Positions 54,776 to 64,000 of a DNA stretch of 64,000 bases are shown piece after piece; the first letter of the stretch is position 1; the number at the start of each line of letters is the position of its first letter. The DNA lies in the NCBI GenBank assembly GCA_036426205.1, contig CM071570.1, positions 50,266,984 to 50,330,983 of the forward strand, read 5' to 3'. Under the pieces are notes generated by a model. It did not search any database. It had not been told where the DNA came from and worked only from the letters and a program-made list of their open reading frames with translations. The translations under genes were made by a program, and so were the position numbers. This DNA is from Ascaphus truei. Taxonomy: Eukaryota > Chordata > Amphibia > Anura > Ascaphidae.

Positions 54776-55144
54776 TTTCACCAGTATGACCCAATAGCCA
54801 TGGGGTCTTCGCGGTATGGCAGTGGACAAGCAGCAATTTAACTGCAGTTTCCTTGCGGAATACTGCTAAATAAATCTGTCTGCATCTGTATCATTGCACA
54901 AATGTTGCACATAGAATAATGTACCTAACAAAACAATGTAATCCTTACTTGTACAATGGGGCCTTTTCATTAAACTGGAAAATAGCTTTACATGCAAAAA
55001 TTGTTGGTTTTTCACAGAAATGGATCTTGCTATATTCAATAAGCAGTTATCACATGTCCAAACTGTGTGAAAATGTCTGTTTTGTTGCAATTTGTTTTAT
55101 ATGAACTCGCAGCATTACATATTCCTGAGCTACTGTATGTATTC
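54776..55144. other. Unassigned stretch
   Basis: No gene or repeat partner is supported. Confidence 0.35.
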
Positions 55145-55565
55145 CTGGAAAATCACAGCCAGGAACTTCATTGGGTGGGTTGAATCTTGTCGACACCAGG
55201 GAGGTTGGGTGCCCAGGGGCACCTCAATACTTTGGGGGAATCCCATGAGAGTGTGGACATTGCGGTTGGAGGGCACTGTGGGGTTAAGGCCGTGTGAGGC
55301 CTACCAGGTATGTGTTATATTGATATACCTATTCCTATCTGTGTTCATTAAACTGTTATTGTAGACACTGGGTCCTGTGAAGGGGTTATCCGGTGCTGTC
55401 AAGATCCCTCACAGGTGGAGGCGCTGTCACCAGACGCTCCAGGTACACACCAGGCTCCCAGCAGTGGAGGTTCAGGCCTCTTGTGAACCGGAGGTAAAGC
55501 ACGCACACACTCAGTAGCTGCCACATCTCCCATAGGGTGGGGAAAACAGTGCTACACATGTAATT
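55145..55565 (+). mobile_element. LTR-like family, second copy
   Basis: Matches 16194-16575 inverted (GTCGACACCAGG, TTGGGTGCCCAGGGGC, GTGTGGACA, AGGTGGAGGCGCTGTCACC, CCCATAGGGTGGGG.AAACA) and the last 180 bp of 63403-63943. It lacks the interior of the longest copy. It ends at GTGCTACACA. Confidence 0.75.
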
Positions 55566-55844
55566 CCCATTAGTTCATTTTAATCCTAAATTTGCCCCCC
55601 ATTTCAATAATAGAATATCATATTCTGTGAATAAGTAAGAATTTAAAATTGTGCTTATATAATATACCTGTTTTTCCTGATTGTAAGAAAATGTTTTTTA
55701 AATAAAGTTAAGTTAAAGAGAACATAATCGCCTTATAATTGGGCCCGCCCACTTTGTGAGTCAATAAGCATTTGGATGTATGAGGTAGGAGGCTAAAGCA
55801 GAGGGAGCTCCACCTTGTGGGCCTGAAGCAGCCATGTTGCTTGA
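55566..55844. other. Unassigned stretch
   Basis: Short sequence between two elements. AATAAA at about 55698 belongs to no recognised gene. Confidence 0.3.
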
Positions 55845-55849
55845 CTAAG

Positions 55850-56262
55850 GCCGAGTCCATAGACGGACAGGCCGCGCTGAGCTGTGCGGACGCTCTGCGC
55901 TAAGCCCCTGCATCCTCAATGAGGATGTCTTTAGAGGGGGCTCACGCGCGCGTCCGCAGGCGTGCAGACGAGATGGAGTTTTCAGCCGAGCGACAAGCTG
56001 TTTTTCAACGTGCTGTCGGCTGAAAACATCCAATCAGCGCGAAGCTGCGTCAACGTCACGGCGCCGTGACGTTGACGTCAGTGCGTCGCGGGCGATTGGC
56101 CCAGCAACGTCACTGCCCCGCCTTCCACCACCTCCACCCGCATCCCTATCGCGCCCGCTGGCTCGCCTGTATGTGCATGGAATCGCACAGTTTCAGCAGG
56201 CGAGCCTCAGCGTCAGCGCTGTTCAGCATGGCTCCCCCCCTCTATGGCCCGGGCCTTAGGCT
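55850..56262. mobile_element. GC-rich palindromic MITE with a perfect 28-bp palindrome
   Basis: The ends TAAGGCCGAGTCCATAGACGG and the mirror of TAAGGCCCGGGCCATAGAGGG form its terminal repeats. Inside are a hairpin around 56000 (TTTTCAGCCGAGCGACAAGC and mirror) and a perfect 28-bp palindrome at about 56049-56076 centred on CGGCGCCG. No matching flank duplication is seen. Confidence 0.7.
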
Positions 56263-56507
56263 AGATGAGGGACAGACGTGAAACAGGAGATGCTTGGTGG
56301 ATCATACAGAAAAAGAGAGGGCTTTTTGGAGAAAAAATGTTTGAAACTGAAAATAGGGACATTGGTACATAGAAAAACATGAAACAGGAAGATCATTTTA
56401 CGTTCCTCTGTCTGTGGGAAACCCTTTATCTCTTTGGTTCGCACTCAGTCTTTTTCTTCCCCTTCAGTCATGGTGCTGGTGTCTCATGGTTTTCTGATCA
56501 AACAGAA

Positions 56508-56790
56508 AAATATAGAAAAAGATGCTGCACATGTATCTTTTCACAATGCAGTATATTACTGCATTTATTTCAATTTACTGACCACTAAAGTACACAACGT
56601 TTTAGGGGACGACGACCCTGCCTCTCGTCAGATGATCCACTCTTCGTCAGTTGCCACCTGACGAGGGATGGGCCCTCCTACCCTAAACATTGTGTACTTT
56701 TTATGGTCAATAAAAGAGAAAGTAAATGCAGTAAAAGTAAGTAAAAGAGAAATACTGTATTGTGAAAAGATACACGTGCGGCATTTTTTC
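56508..56790. mobile_element. MITE with about 100-bp inverted repeats
   Basis: The left arm (CTGCACATGTATCTTTTCACAA, AAGTACACAACGTTTTAGG) is mirrored at 56680-56790. The middle holds CTCGTCAGATGATCC and CCTGACGAGG, of the CTGACGAAG motif class common in amphibian and fish MITEs. AATAAAAGAGAA at 56707 lies in the right arm. Confidence 0.75.
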
Positions 56791-57916
56791 CTATAGTTTC
56801 TGGTTACTCATAGTTTGATGACCACTTCAGCTACTATGGTGTTAATCTGATTCTTGAGAGTGTCACAGGGCAGGAGCGATTGTACGTGCCTTCGTGACCT
56901 CTCTGACTAATAAAGGTTTGTTCATTTCTATTTTGTAAGTATACTGTGCCAATAATGACGTTTGTGTAACCACAACGATATAATTCTGTCTATATGATGT
57001 ATCTGTATCAATTTCATATAAACTGTATGGTTATAGAACATTTCTCAAACTGCGGGTATTACACATTGTATGTGTATATTTGCCATGAAGATGCCATCAC
57101 ATACAGCCTCTTGATTATACCTTGTGAAATGATGCTTGGAAAATAAATAAAGGAAGCAATAATGCTGCACTGCCAAACCCCAGACCACAGAAGTCACTAG
57201 ATGGACCATACAGTTACAGTGTTATTTCTATAAATATCTGTGCCAATAGGCAAGTGGTTATACTGTGTTCCTGTGCACCTTACAGGGTGGGATCCGAATA
57301 TGATTTTTATATGTTGTAAATCGCTAAGCTTTTATATCCGGCCAGCACATGTGCCCAGGTGTCACATTTATTTTGAGCCATAGCATTTAAAGGAGGATAC
57401 CATTTTTAGTATACGGGTGCCAGAACTTTCAAAAAGTTTTTGGACATTAAACAAAAAGAAAGGTATGGGAATTGGAGTACCATAGCTGCATTTAGCAGTT
57501 GGAACAGATGTGTATACATAGCTTGTATACAGAATGTACAGTAACTGCTTTGTCTATTATATTTTCCTTTATACTTCTGTTAGACATACATTTCTAACAA
57601 TTGGATCTGAGAAAATAATTTTGTAAAGACTTATGAATTATAATCAAGTATTAGTATAATCGAGCATTTTAGGGGTTAATTCAGTTTGCAATTCTATTTT
57701 GGAAATCTCACAGTCTAACAAACCTTTGCACAAATAAATGTACCTAATATCCACCCAGATTGTAACCAATGGCAGAATCAGAAAAAATCCGCTCAGATTT
57801 TTTAGTACCAAATCCACGAATTTTGGTAAAGGGGACAGATTTGGTCTAAAAAAACAGTGAAATTACGGGAATCTGATTTGGACTGGTTCACCCATCTCCA
57901 CTAAAATCTTAATTTA
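56791..57916. other. Unassigned stretch ending in an AGATGGGTGAA terminus
   Basis: 57720-57902 has GGATT/AATCC words and ends in ACTGGTTCACCCATCTCCACT, the terminus of the family described at 36704-37120. Upstream nothing is recognised. Confidence 0.4.
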
Positions 57917-57924
57917 CTCTGAAG

Positions 57925-58626
57925 TAGTGGTGTACCGAGTACCTGGAAATTACCCGGTACCTAGCTTACCCGGCACTTTTTCTGATACCTGGAAATTACC
58001 CGGAACCGGCACCAGGGGCTGGGACCCGGTGCCGAGTAATTTCCATTTGCACTGCTCCCTCGGTCTTCCTGTTGGAGAACAGCAGGGGCAGAGTAGCAGA
58101 ACACTTGTCTGCAGCCGGCGGCGGAGGGTGAGGAAGACCACGGCAACATCGTGGGAGCAGCGGCAGACATTCTGGTGGCGGTGGCAGCAGAGAATGTTAT
58201 TGTTAAGCCGGTGGGAGCAGCAGAACACATCCTATCACAGCTGATGCAGGTGGGAGCCAGGGAACATGTGACCAGAGCAGGAGCATTACTATTGGACAGC
58301 CAGCTCCAATAGTAACACTTCTACTCCAGTCACATGTTCCCCGTCTCTCACCGGTATCAGCTGTGATAGGATGTGTTCCGCTGCTCCCACTAACTCAACA
58401 AGGACGTCCTCTGCTGCCACCGCCACCAGGATGTCTGCTGCTGCTCCCACAATGTCACTGTGGTCCTCCTTACACACGCAGTGATCTTCCTCACCCTCCG
58501 TCGCTGGAAGCAGGTTATTCAATGCTACCCAGATGGGTATCGGTATCCGGTACCCGGCCTTGCAACATTTCTACTTTTCCCCAGGTACCTGGTACCCGTC
58601 AATTCAGAGGACTCAGTACACCACCA
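57925..58626. mobile_element. Palindromic hAT-like MITE, 702 bp, 8-bp duplication
   Basis: The ends are TAGTGGTGTACCGAGTACC and the mirror of TTGGTGGTGTACTGAGTCC. Flanks CTCTGAAG (57917-57924) and ATCTGAAG (58627-58634) agree in 7 of 8 bases, as expected for hAT. The halves are mirror images over most of the length (GGTGGCAGCAGAGAA, AACATGTGACCAG and mirrors), joined at about 58295. Frames on both strands derive from this. It has no transposase. Confidence 0.85.
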
Positions 58627-58849
58627 ATCTGAAGCCTCAATCTACCACTGGAGCCTCAATCTAGCCCCTGCAGATCACAGACTTTTGTTTTCTGATTCTG
58701 TCCTTTTCCTACTGAGTGGTCTCCTCCACATATCCTAGGCCACATGGACACTTGATAAGATATATCACATACCTGGATCAACAATTATAATGTTGTTTAA
58801 TTCAAAACTTCCTTCGTGTTCTGGGATGGGTAAAATGGCCAACCTCATG

Positions 58850-59190
58850 TAGACTATCGCATTGGAAACAACTTTAACATCTAAATTTCCCTGCTTTTGG
58901 GGTACCAAGATTACCCTGTTTCAGAGATTTACCATCCACATCAGCCATTACCAAAGAATCTGTAATGTTCTTATCCCTCTTTTTAGAGGAGGGAGGATCT
59001 GAATCTCTCTTTAATCATATTGTCATGTTGCAAGAGTGGTCAGTGTCTCATTATGATGTTCCTAAAATTCCCACTATAGGTGTTATACAGTATGTGGAGA
59101 TATATATTTTTCATTCAATTCCAATCTCTATCAAATAGAGAAATTCTTGGTAATAATTAGTCCTCCCTCTCTGTTCCTGTTAGGTTGTGA
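58850..59190 (+). pseudogene. Possible L1/Tx1-like ORF2 C-terminal fragment
   Basis: An open stretch from about 58902 reads FLSLFLEEGGSESLFNHIVM, then LQEWSVSHYDVPKIPTIGVI and QYVEIYFSF. This recalls the post-RT region of Tx1/L1-type ORF2 (LQ..Y.LP....YRYLQIRHF), but no catalytic motif is present and similarity is judged from pattern only. Confidence 0.3.
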
Positions 59191-59352
59191 GGATAACCTC
59201 TGTACAAACATACCATCTTGAACTCTATTTGGAGAGCTAATTATTGTTTTGGTTCTGAAGGATGACTGACAGCAAGGCCTTTAATGGTCCATGGTGGATG
59301 ATGGCTTTTATAATGCAACAGGTTGTTCATCTTATTAGACTTTTTTGTGTGT

Positions 59353-59353
59353 G

Positions 59354-59392
<39 letters not shown>
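59353..59392. repeat. (TA)n microsatellite
   Basis: About 40 bp of TA followed by an unassigned block containing GCGATTCGGTTATAACGCGG (59418) and an A-run (59458-59475). Confidence 0.95.
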
Positions 59393-59398
<6 letters not shown>

Positions 59399-59489
59399 AC
59401 CTGGTACAGGTAAACCCCGCGATTCGGTTATAACGCGGTTTTCCCGTGGCTCCCGTTTAAAAAAAAAAAAAAAAATTATTTAATTTTTT

Positions 59490-60320
59490 TTGCACACTGC
59501 AAACACTCACTGCACACACTGCACACTGCACACTGCACACACACTGCACACACACTGCTCATTGCTCACACAGCACACTGCACACACACTGCTCACACTG
59601 CACACACACTGCTCATTGCTCACACTGCACACACTGCACACTGCACACACACTGCTCATTGCTCACACTGCACACTGCACACTGCACACTGCACACACAC
59701 TGCTCACACTAACACACACTGCACACACACTGCTCATTGCTCACACTGCACACACTGCACACACACTGCTCATTGCTCACACTGCACACTGCACACACAC
59801 TGCTCACACTGACACACACTGCACACTACACACACACCTCATTGCTCACACTGCACACACACTGCTCACACTGCACACTGCACACACACTGCTCATTGCT
59901 CACACTGCACTGCACACACACTGCTCACACTGACACACACTGCTCACTTCACACACACTGCTCATTGCTCACACTGCACACACACTGCTCACACTGCACA
60001 CTAAACACACACTGCTCATTGCTCACACTGCACACTGCACACACTGACACACACTGCACACACACTGCTCATTGCTCACACTGCACACACTGCTCATTGC
60101 TCATACTGCACACTGCACACACACTGCTCACACTGACACACACTGCTCACACTGACACACACTGCTCATTGCTCACACTGCACTGCACACACACTGCTCA
60201 CACTGACACACACTGCTCACACTGACACACACTGCTCATTGCTCACACTGCACACACTGCACACACTGCTCACACTGATACACACTGCACACACTCACTG
60301 CACACAGCCCTCACAATACA
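59490..60320. repeat. CACACTGCTCATTGCTCA minisatellite
   Basis: About 830 bp of shuffled units CACACTGCACACACACTGCTCATTGCT. The plus strand reads HTAHTLLIAHTAH-type peptide for hundreds of codons, an artefact of the unit. Confidence 0.95.
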
Positions 60321-60402
60321 CTCACATGTCAGCAGCCCCCTCACATGTCAGCAGCCCACCCCACCCTCACATGTCAGCAGCCCACCCCCCCCCCCCCCTC
60401 CC

Positions 60403-60406
60403 TCTT

Positions 60407-60453
<47 letters not shown>
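60403..60453. repeat. (CAG)n, about 17 units
   Basis: An uninterrupted CAG run after a C-run (60387-60397). Poly-Gln, poly-Ala or poly-Leu frames cross it, and none has a plausible protein context. Confidence 0.95.
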
Positions 60454-60456
<3 letters not shown>

Positions 60457-60964
60457 TCTGGCTGGGAGGACACAGACACACGTTGCCACGCACCGCAAAA
60501 CCAGGAGGCTGGGAGGGGGCTGGGAGGGAGAGGGAGGGCGGCAGGTCTCTGTTTTGGGGTCACCCCTGTGCCCTGGCTGGGAGTGAGGGGGTCAGGTCTC
60601 TATGGGGGATCCCCCCTCCCTGTGAGGGGCAGATGAGGCTGGACAGAGGCAGCCCCGTCCACTCCCAGAATGCTTTGCTTCTAGCAGCATCTGGCTCCGG
60701 TCCCAGCTTTCCTCCTGGGGGCTCCGTCTCCATTTTGCAGCCTTTCTGCAGCTCGGACTTGTGACCGTGAGTACACCGTGCTGCTGACATGTAACCCACC
60801 CTCCTGCACCCAGAGAGGGGCACTGCCCTGCGGGGGCATACCTCAGGGGTGGAGGGGGGAGGGAGAGGGAGGGGGCTGAGAGGGAGAGGGAGGAGGGATG
60901 AATCGCCGCCATTTTTTTTAAAACTTTTTTTAAATTTATTTATTTAATTAACTCCCTCCCTCCC
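60454..60964. other. GC-rich stretch before LINE copy B
   Basis: Rich in GGGGTCAGGTCTCT-type words (60545 and 60590) and CpG, moderately like a CpG island. It could be the 5' UTR or promoter of copy B, or an unrelated element. No gene is supported. Confidence 0.35.
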
Positions 60965-61099
60965 GATCAGGCTCACTCCTGGCCCACACCCAATAGCACC
61001 ATATACCCTGGACTACTCAAAAGCCTTGCACTATCTATTGAATGCTGGTGGAGAACTCTAAAAACCAGCACACCAACCACCGCTCACTCTAATGGCAAA

Positions 61100-62420
61100 C
61101 ACCAAAAATTTACAAATTACAAACAACTACTCAAATTTCTACTCATACTATTACTCTCTTTAGCAGGTGATATTGAACCTAACCCAGGCCCTCCCTTTTC
61201 AACTCTGTCCCATACCCCTGAGATTTCCACCTTTAAATTCCAAAAAGGTCTATCTGTCACCCATATACATATCCGGAGCCTGCTGCCCAAAGTGGATGAA
61301 CTAAGAGCATGGTGCCTTATCTATAAACCCAAAGCCATCGTTCTCACAGAAACATAGCTAACCCTAAAACCCCTGATGCAAATATTGCCATTCAGGGATA
61401 CTCCATTTCTAGGAGGGATAGGTCAAAGAGAGGATGGGGGGTGTTATTTTATATTGCAGACACCTTACATTTTACATTGTTAAATTGCCCACCCTCTTTT
61501 GAAATCCTGGTTGGCAGAATATGCCTCCCCTATTCTAAGCCCATCTTGGTTGCTTGCATCTACCGCTCCCCTAAAGCCCCTCTACAATCCCTGACTGATA
61601 TCACCCAGTTTCTTGGCTCCATTTCCTCTCTAAATGAAAAGAGTGAGCTGCTAGTTCTTGGGGATTTCAACTTCAATTGGCTCGACCCTAAAACCACAAA
61701 ATCCAGATACAAATCAAGTCGCTTAACCTATCGCAACTTATTTCCAAACCCACAAGGACAAATCTGAAATCACACAACCACTCCTTGCTAGACTGGATTC
61801 TCTCCTCAAATCCCAGCAGAATCCAATCCTCTGGCATCCTTCCTGACATTTTCAGTGACCATGCAATAGTGTACTGTGTAAGGAAAATTAAACCGCCCCA
61901 ATCAAGCCCTAAAGTTCTTCTCACCTGAACATTTAGAAACTTTAACCCACAACAGTTTCTGTCTGACCTTAAAAACTGCCCTTGGCACAGAATCAATTTA
62001 ATTCCCAACCCTGATTCTGCGCTAGACTTTTTCCAATCCGAGTTCTTTAAACTCTGTGACACCCATGCCCCACTGCGCAGAATAAAAGAATGGGGGGCCC
62101 AACTTCGGTAGATTACAACTGACCTTATAGCACTCTACCAGTTCAGGGATACCTTGTGGAAAAGCTACAAAGTAATTGGCACTACCAAATCCTCATCACT
62201 ACAGATGCCTGCGGAACATGTGCACAAGGCAAACAAGACATGCAAAAGCACAATATTACTCTGACAATTTCCTCCAGAATACATCAAACCCAGCTAACTT
62301 CTGGAAGGTTATCAACAACATATTCCAGCCTTCTAACCATCAACAACCAAGTAATATCACTAAGATATTACTCTGACAAACCTCACCGACATTGCAAATG
62401 CATTCAATGATTACTTTGTG
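61100..62420 (+). pseudogene. LINE N-terminus with 2A-like motif and AP endonuclease (copy B)
   Basis: A Leu-rich stretch (KFLLILLLSLAG) precedes GDIEPNPGP (61166-61192). The frame then continues into KGLSVTHIHIRSLLPKVDEL and KPKAIVLTET of the endonuclease before a TAG at about 61355. Thus the motif stands between a short leader peptide and the endonuclease. Further pieces are VLFYIADTLHFTLL (61441), LVLGDFNFNW (61655) and SDHAIVYCVRKI (about 61855), in differing frames. Copy B keeps the Asp-Phe-Asn where copy A has Asp-Val-Asn. Confidence 0.85.
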
Positions 62421-62534
62421 GGGTGTGCTACTAACGTACTAGCGAAACACAACCCAAACCCCAAACATGAACCTCATCCTGGGAGTACCCATATAGCCCC
62501 ACCCCTCCAAACACTGCCCACATTTTTCAATTTG

Positions 62535-63343
62535 GCCCAGTATCCGAAGAGGAGATCACACAAGCGCTCCTCAAATTAAAACTAAGCAGCCAATGTGGAC
62601 CTAACTTACTACAATTTAAGTTCCTAAGACTTGGTGCCCCAGCTATTGCCAAACCAATTGCTTCCATAGTCAACTCCATCCTGTCTGAAGGCCATATCCC
62701 TAAGACCTGGAAAACTGCCAGCGTTGTCCCAATTTTCAAAAGTGGGGACAAAAACACTGTCTCAAACTACAGGCCAATCTCTCTTCTCCCAATACTATCC
62801 AAAGTCATGGAAAAATGTGTTCACTCCCAATTAAGGGATTACAATACGAAAACAAATTTCCCTAGCCAATTCCAATCTGGCTTTCGCCCCAAACACTCCA
62901 CCGTAACTACCCTGCTAAAAGTTTGCAATGAAATCCAGTGTGGAATGGAACAGGGGCAACTCACTGGTGCAATATTCCTAGATTTTGCAAAGGCTTTTGA
63001 TACTGTTGATCATGCTATCCTGCTTAACAAACTCCAGTGCTCTGGAATAGGGAAGCATGCTTTAAACTGGTTTCATTCCTACCTATCAGGTAGATCCCAA
63101 CATGTGTCCATCTCAGGCTCTAACTCCAACCCCTTGGATATCACCTGTGGTGTCCCGCAAGGCTCTGTTCTGGGGCCCCTACTCTTCTCAGTGTTCATCA
63201 ATGATCTTATCACAGCTTGTAAGGAAGCTTCAATACACATGTATGCAGATGACACAATCCTATATGCACACAGCCATAGCCTCACCGACCTTGAAGACAT
63301 TCTTCAATCTGAATTTTTGAGACTCGAAAACTGGATTTCCTAA
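62535..63343 (+). pseudogene. LINE reverse transcriptase core (copy B)
   Basis: Open from about 62535 (SEEEITQALLKLKLSSQCGP) through VVPIFKSGD, YRPISLLPILSKVMEK, FLDFAKAFDTVDH, GVPQGSVLGPLLFSVFINDL and MYADDTILY to a stop at 63341-63343. All catalytic Asp residues and the GVPQG loop are present. Copy A has Gln where this stop lies (ENWISQNKLFLN), so it is a simple nonsense change. The RT lacks its C-terminal part because of the joint at 63402. Confidence 0.9.
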
Positions 63344-63402
63344 AACAAACTGTTTTTAAACACTGACAAGACTGTAACAATGGTATTTGGGACCAAGACC
63401 AG

Positions 63403-63943
63403 CCACTGGTGCTGCAAGATCACATGGCTAGAATTAGCCAATATGGCTCCTGGATTTCCCTGCTCCCAAAGAGATACATTTTGGCGCATTTGAGGGACCA
63501 CGCCAGTCGGAGCTGGGACATGGAAGGGTGAGGGTGTAGGTGCAGGGTGTCAGTAGGCACCTGCACTAGACCAGAGACCCTCTTATAGGTCCCAGCTAGG
63601 CCCCGACTCCCCTGTAAGTTTGTAGCTGCTACAGGGACAGGCCCTTAGATAGGGACACTGCCCCAATTAGCCACCATAGTGTCAGGGACACAGCAGGATG
63701 CCACGCAGCAAATGCGGCCTGTGGTCTGGGACCAGGCGACAACCGCAAGGCTAGAGACTCTAATCAAGGTGGGACCCTCCAGCTGGATACCACCTCACAG
63801 GTGGAGGCGCTGTCACCAGATGATCCAGGTACACCCAGGCTCCCAGTAGCGGAGGTTCAGGCCTCATGTGAGCCGCAGGTGAAGCACCACACCCACTTAG
63901 TAGCCACCACATTTCCCATAGGGTGGGGGAAACAGCGCTACAA
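63403..63943 (+). mobile_element. LTR-like family, third copy
   Basis: About 63500-63735 matches inverted 16790-17010, and 63785-63943 matches 55400-55560 and inverted 16194-16340. Relative to the longest copy a middle part (about 16350-16790) is missing. It ends at GCGCTACA, whose mirror TGTAGCGC gives a TG start on the minus strand. Confidence 0.75.
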
Positions 63944-64000
63944 TTACAAGAAAACGTACTGGTTGCCTGATTATAATGAAAATGCAGCAAACAATTCTTT

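Larger units (their letters stand above)
60965..63402 (+). mobile_element. Rex1/CR1/L2-group LINE, copy B, 3'-truncated
   Basis: It matches copy A (reverse complement of about 15700-12350) from the 5' region through the RT core. It ends at GGGACCAAGAC (63392-63402), where copy A continues into the RT thumb and 3' UTR. The joint is against the LTR-like repeat. Since LINEs normally lose 5' and not 3' sequence, a later event has removed the 3' third. Several stops and frameshifts are present. Confidence 0.9.

Noticed and set aside
54005..54836. Gly-rich (minus) and Pro/Leu-rich (plus) frames up to 274 codons
   Set aside because: They span the CCCTTTGCCCC minisatellite and the 92-bp-arm palindrome; every frame is open because stops cannot occur in the unit.
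57927..58738. Frames of about 90-105 codons on both strands
   Set aside because: They lie in a palindromic hAT-like MITE; open frames on both strands follow from its mirror symmetry and GC-rich content.
59490..60764. Plus-strand His/Thr/Leu frames and a poly-Gln/poly-Ala frame
   Set aside because: Products of the CACACTGCTCATTGCTCA array and of the (CAG)17 run, with no protein context on either side.
1..64000. tRNA, rRNA, snRNA genes and CRISPR arrays
   Set aside because: No cloverleaf with box A/B words, no rRNA core words and no regular short repeat-spacer array were found; all short-period arrays are microsatellites or minisatellites.

Overview
The window looks like repeat-dense, intron-free intergenic DNA from a vertebrate, most likely an amphibian (frog). 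The evidence is the repeat mix: L1-type LINEs, a Rex1/CR1/L2-group LINE with a 2A-like peptide, L2/CR1 3' tails ending in TATGTAAC repeats, many hAT-type and palindromic non-autonomous DNA transposons, LTR fragments, a Harbinger-type Myb/SANT exon and long microsatellites. I see no host protein-coding gene, rRNA, tRNA or CRISPR array that I can support. Species assignment is inference.

Layout. 1-7.4 kb is a very long head-to-head inverted repeat (arms about 102-2960 and 3203-7400, spacer about 240 bp). The right arm keeps an unrecognised protein of about 500 codons with one frameshift; the left arm is a mirror copy lacking about 1.3 kb. 7.45-11.46 kb holds small diverged repeats, a 140-bp tandem array and an LTR-like or gene-like unit. 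11.46-15.72 kb is a minus-strand Rex1/CR1/L2-group LINE (copy A), split in its endonuclease region by a 1068-bp hAT-like element (14488-15555) with a perfect 8-bp target duplication. 15.74-17.4 kb carries two pieces of one LTR-like family, which recurs at 55.1-55.6 and 63.4-63.9 kb. 20.43-27.78 kb is a minus-strand L1: ORF1 is intact, ORF2 is broken by frameshifts, and about 1.9 kb separates them.

30.5-33.9 kb is a fold-back element with CCAAT palindromes, a TATA-like site and exon-like blocks encoding a repeated Cys-rich motif that is found again, inverted, in the other arm. 33.9-38.9 kb is AT-rich with a 417-bp MITE (36704-37120) and an L2/CR1 tail that received a LINE tail by insertion. 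39.0-43.3 kb contains an ATG-less reading frame with nine-residue repeats (SPVGESLAT) and a basic tail, several minisatellites, and a minus-strand Myb/SANT-like exon of Harbinger type. 44.1-63.4 kb is a succession of small elements: LINE tail, CORE-SINE/L2-like tail, hAT elements, a solo LTR, near-perfect palindromes, minisatellites and finally a plus-strand copy B of the same LINE as copy A, cut at 63402 against another LTR-like copy.

How it works together: nearly everything here is selfish DNA in successive layers. The useful relations are nesting (what interrupts what), shared families between distant positions, and reading frames that survive in the inverted arms.
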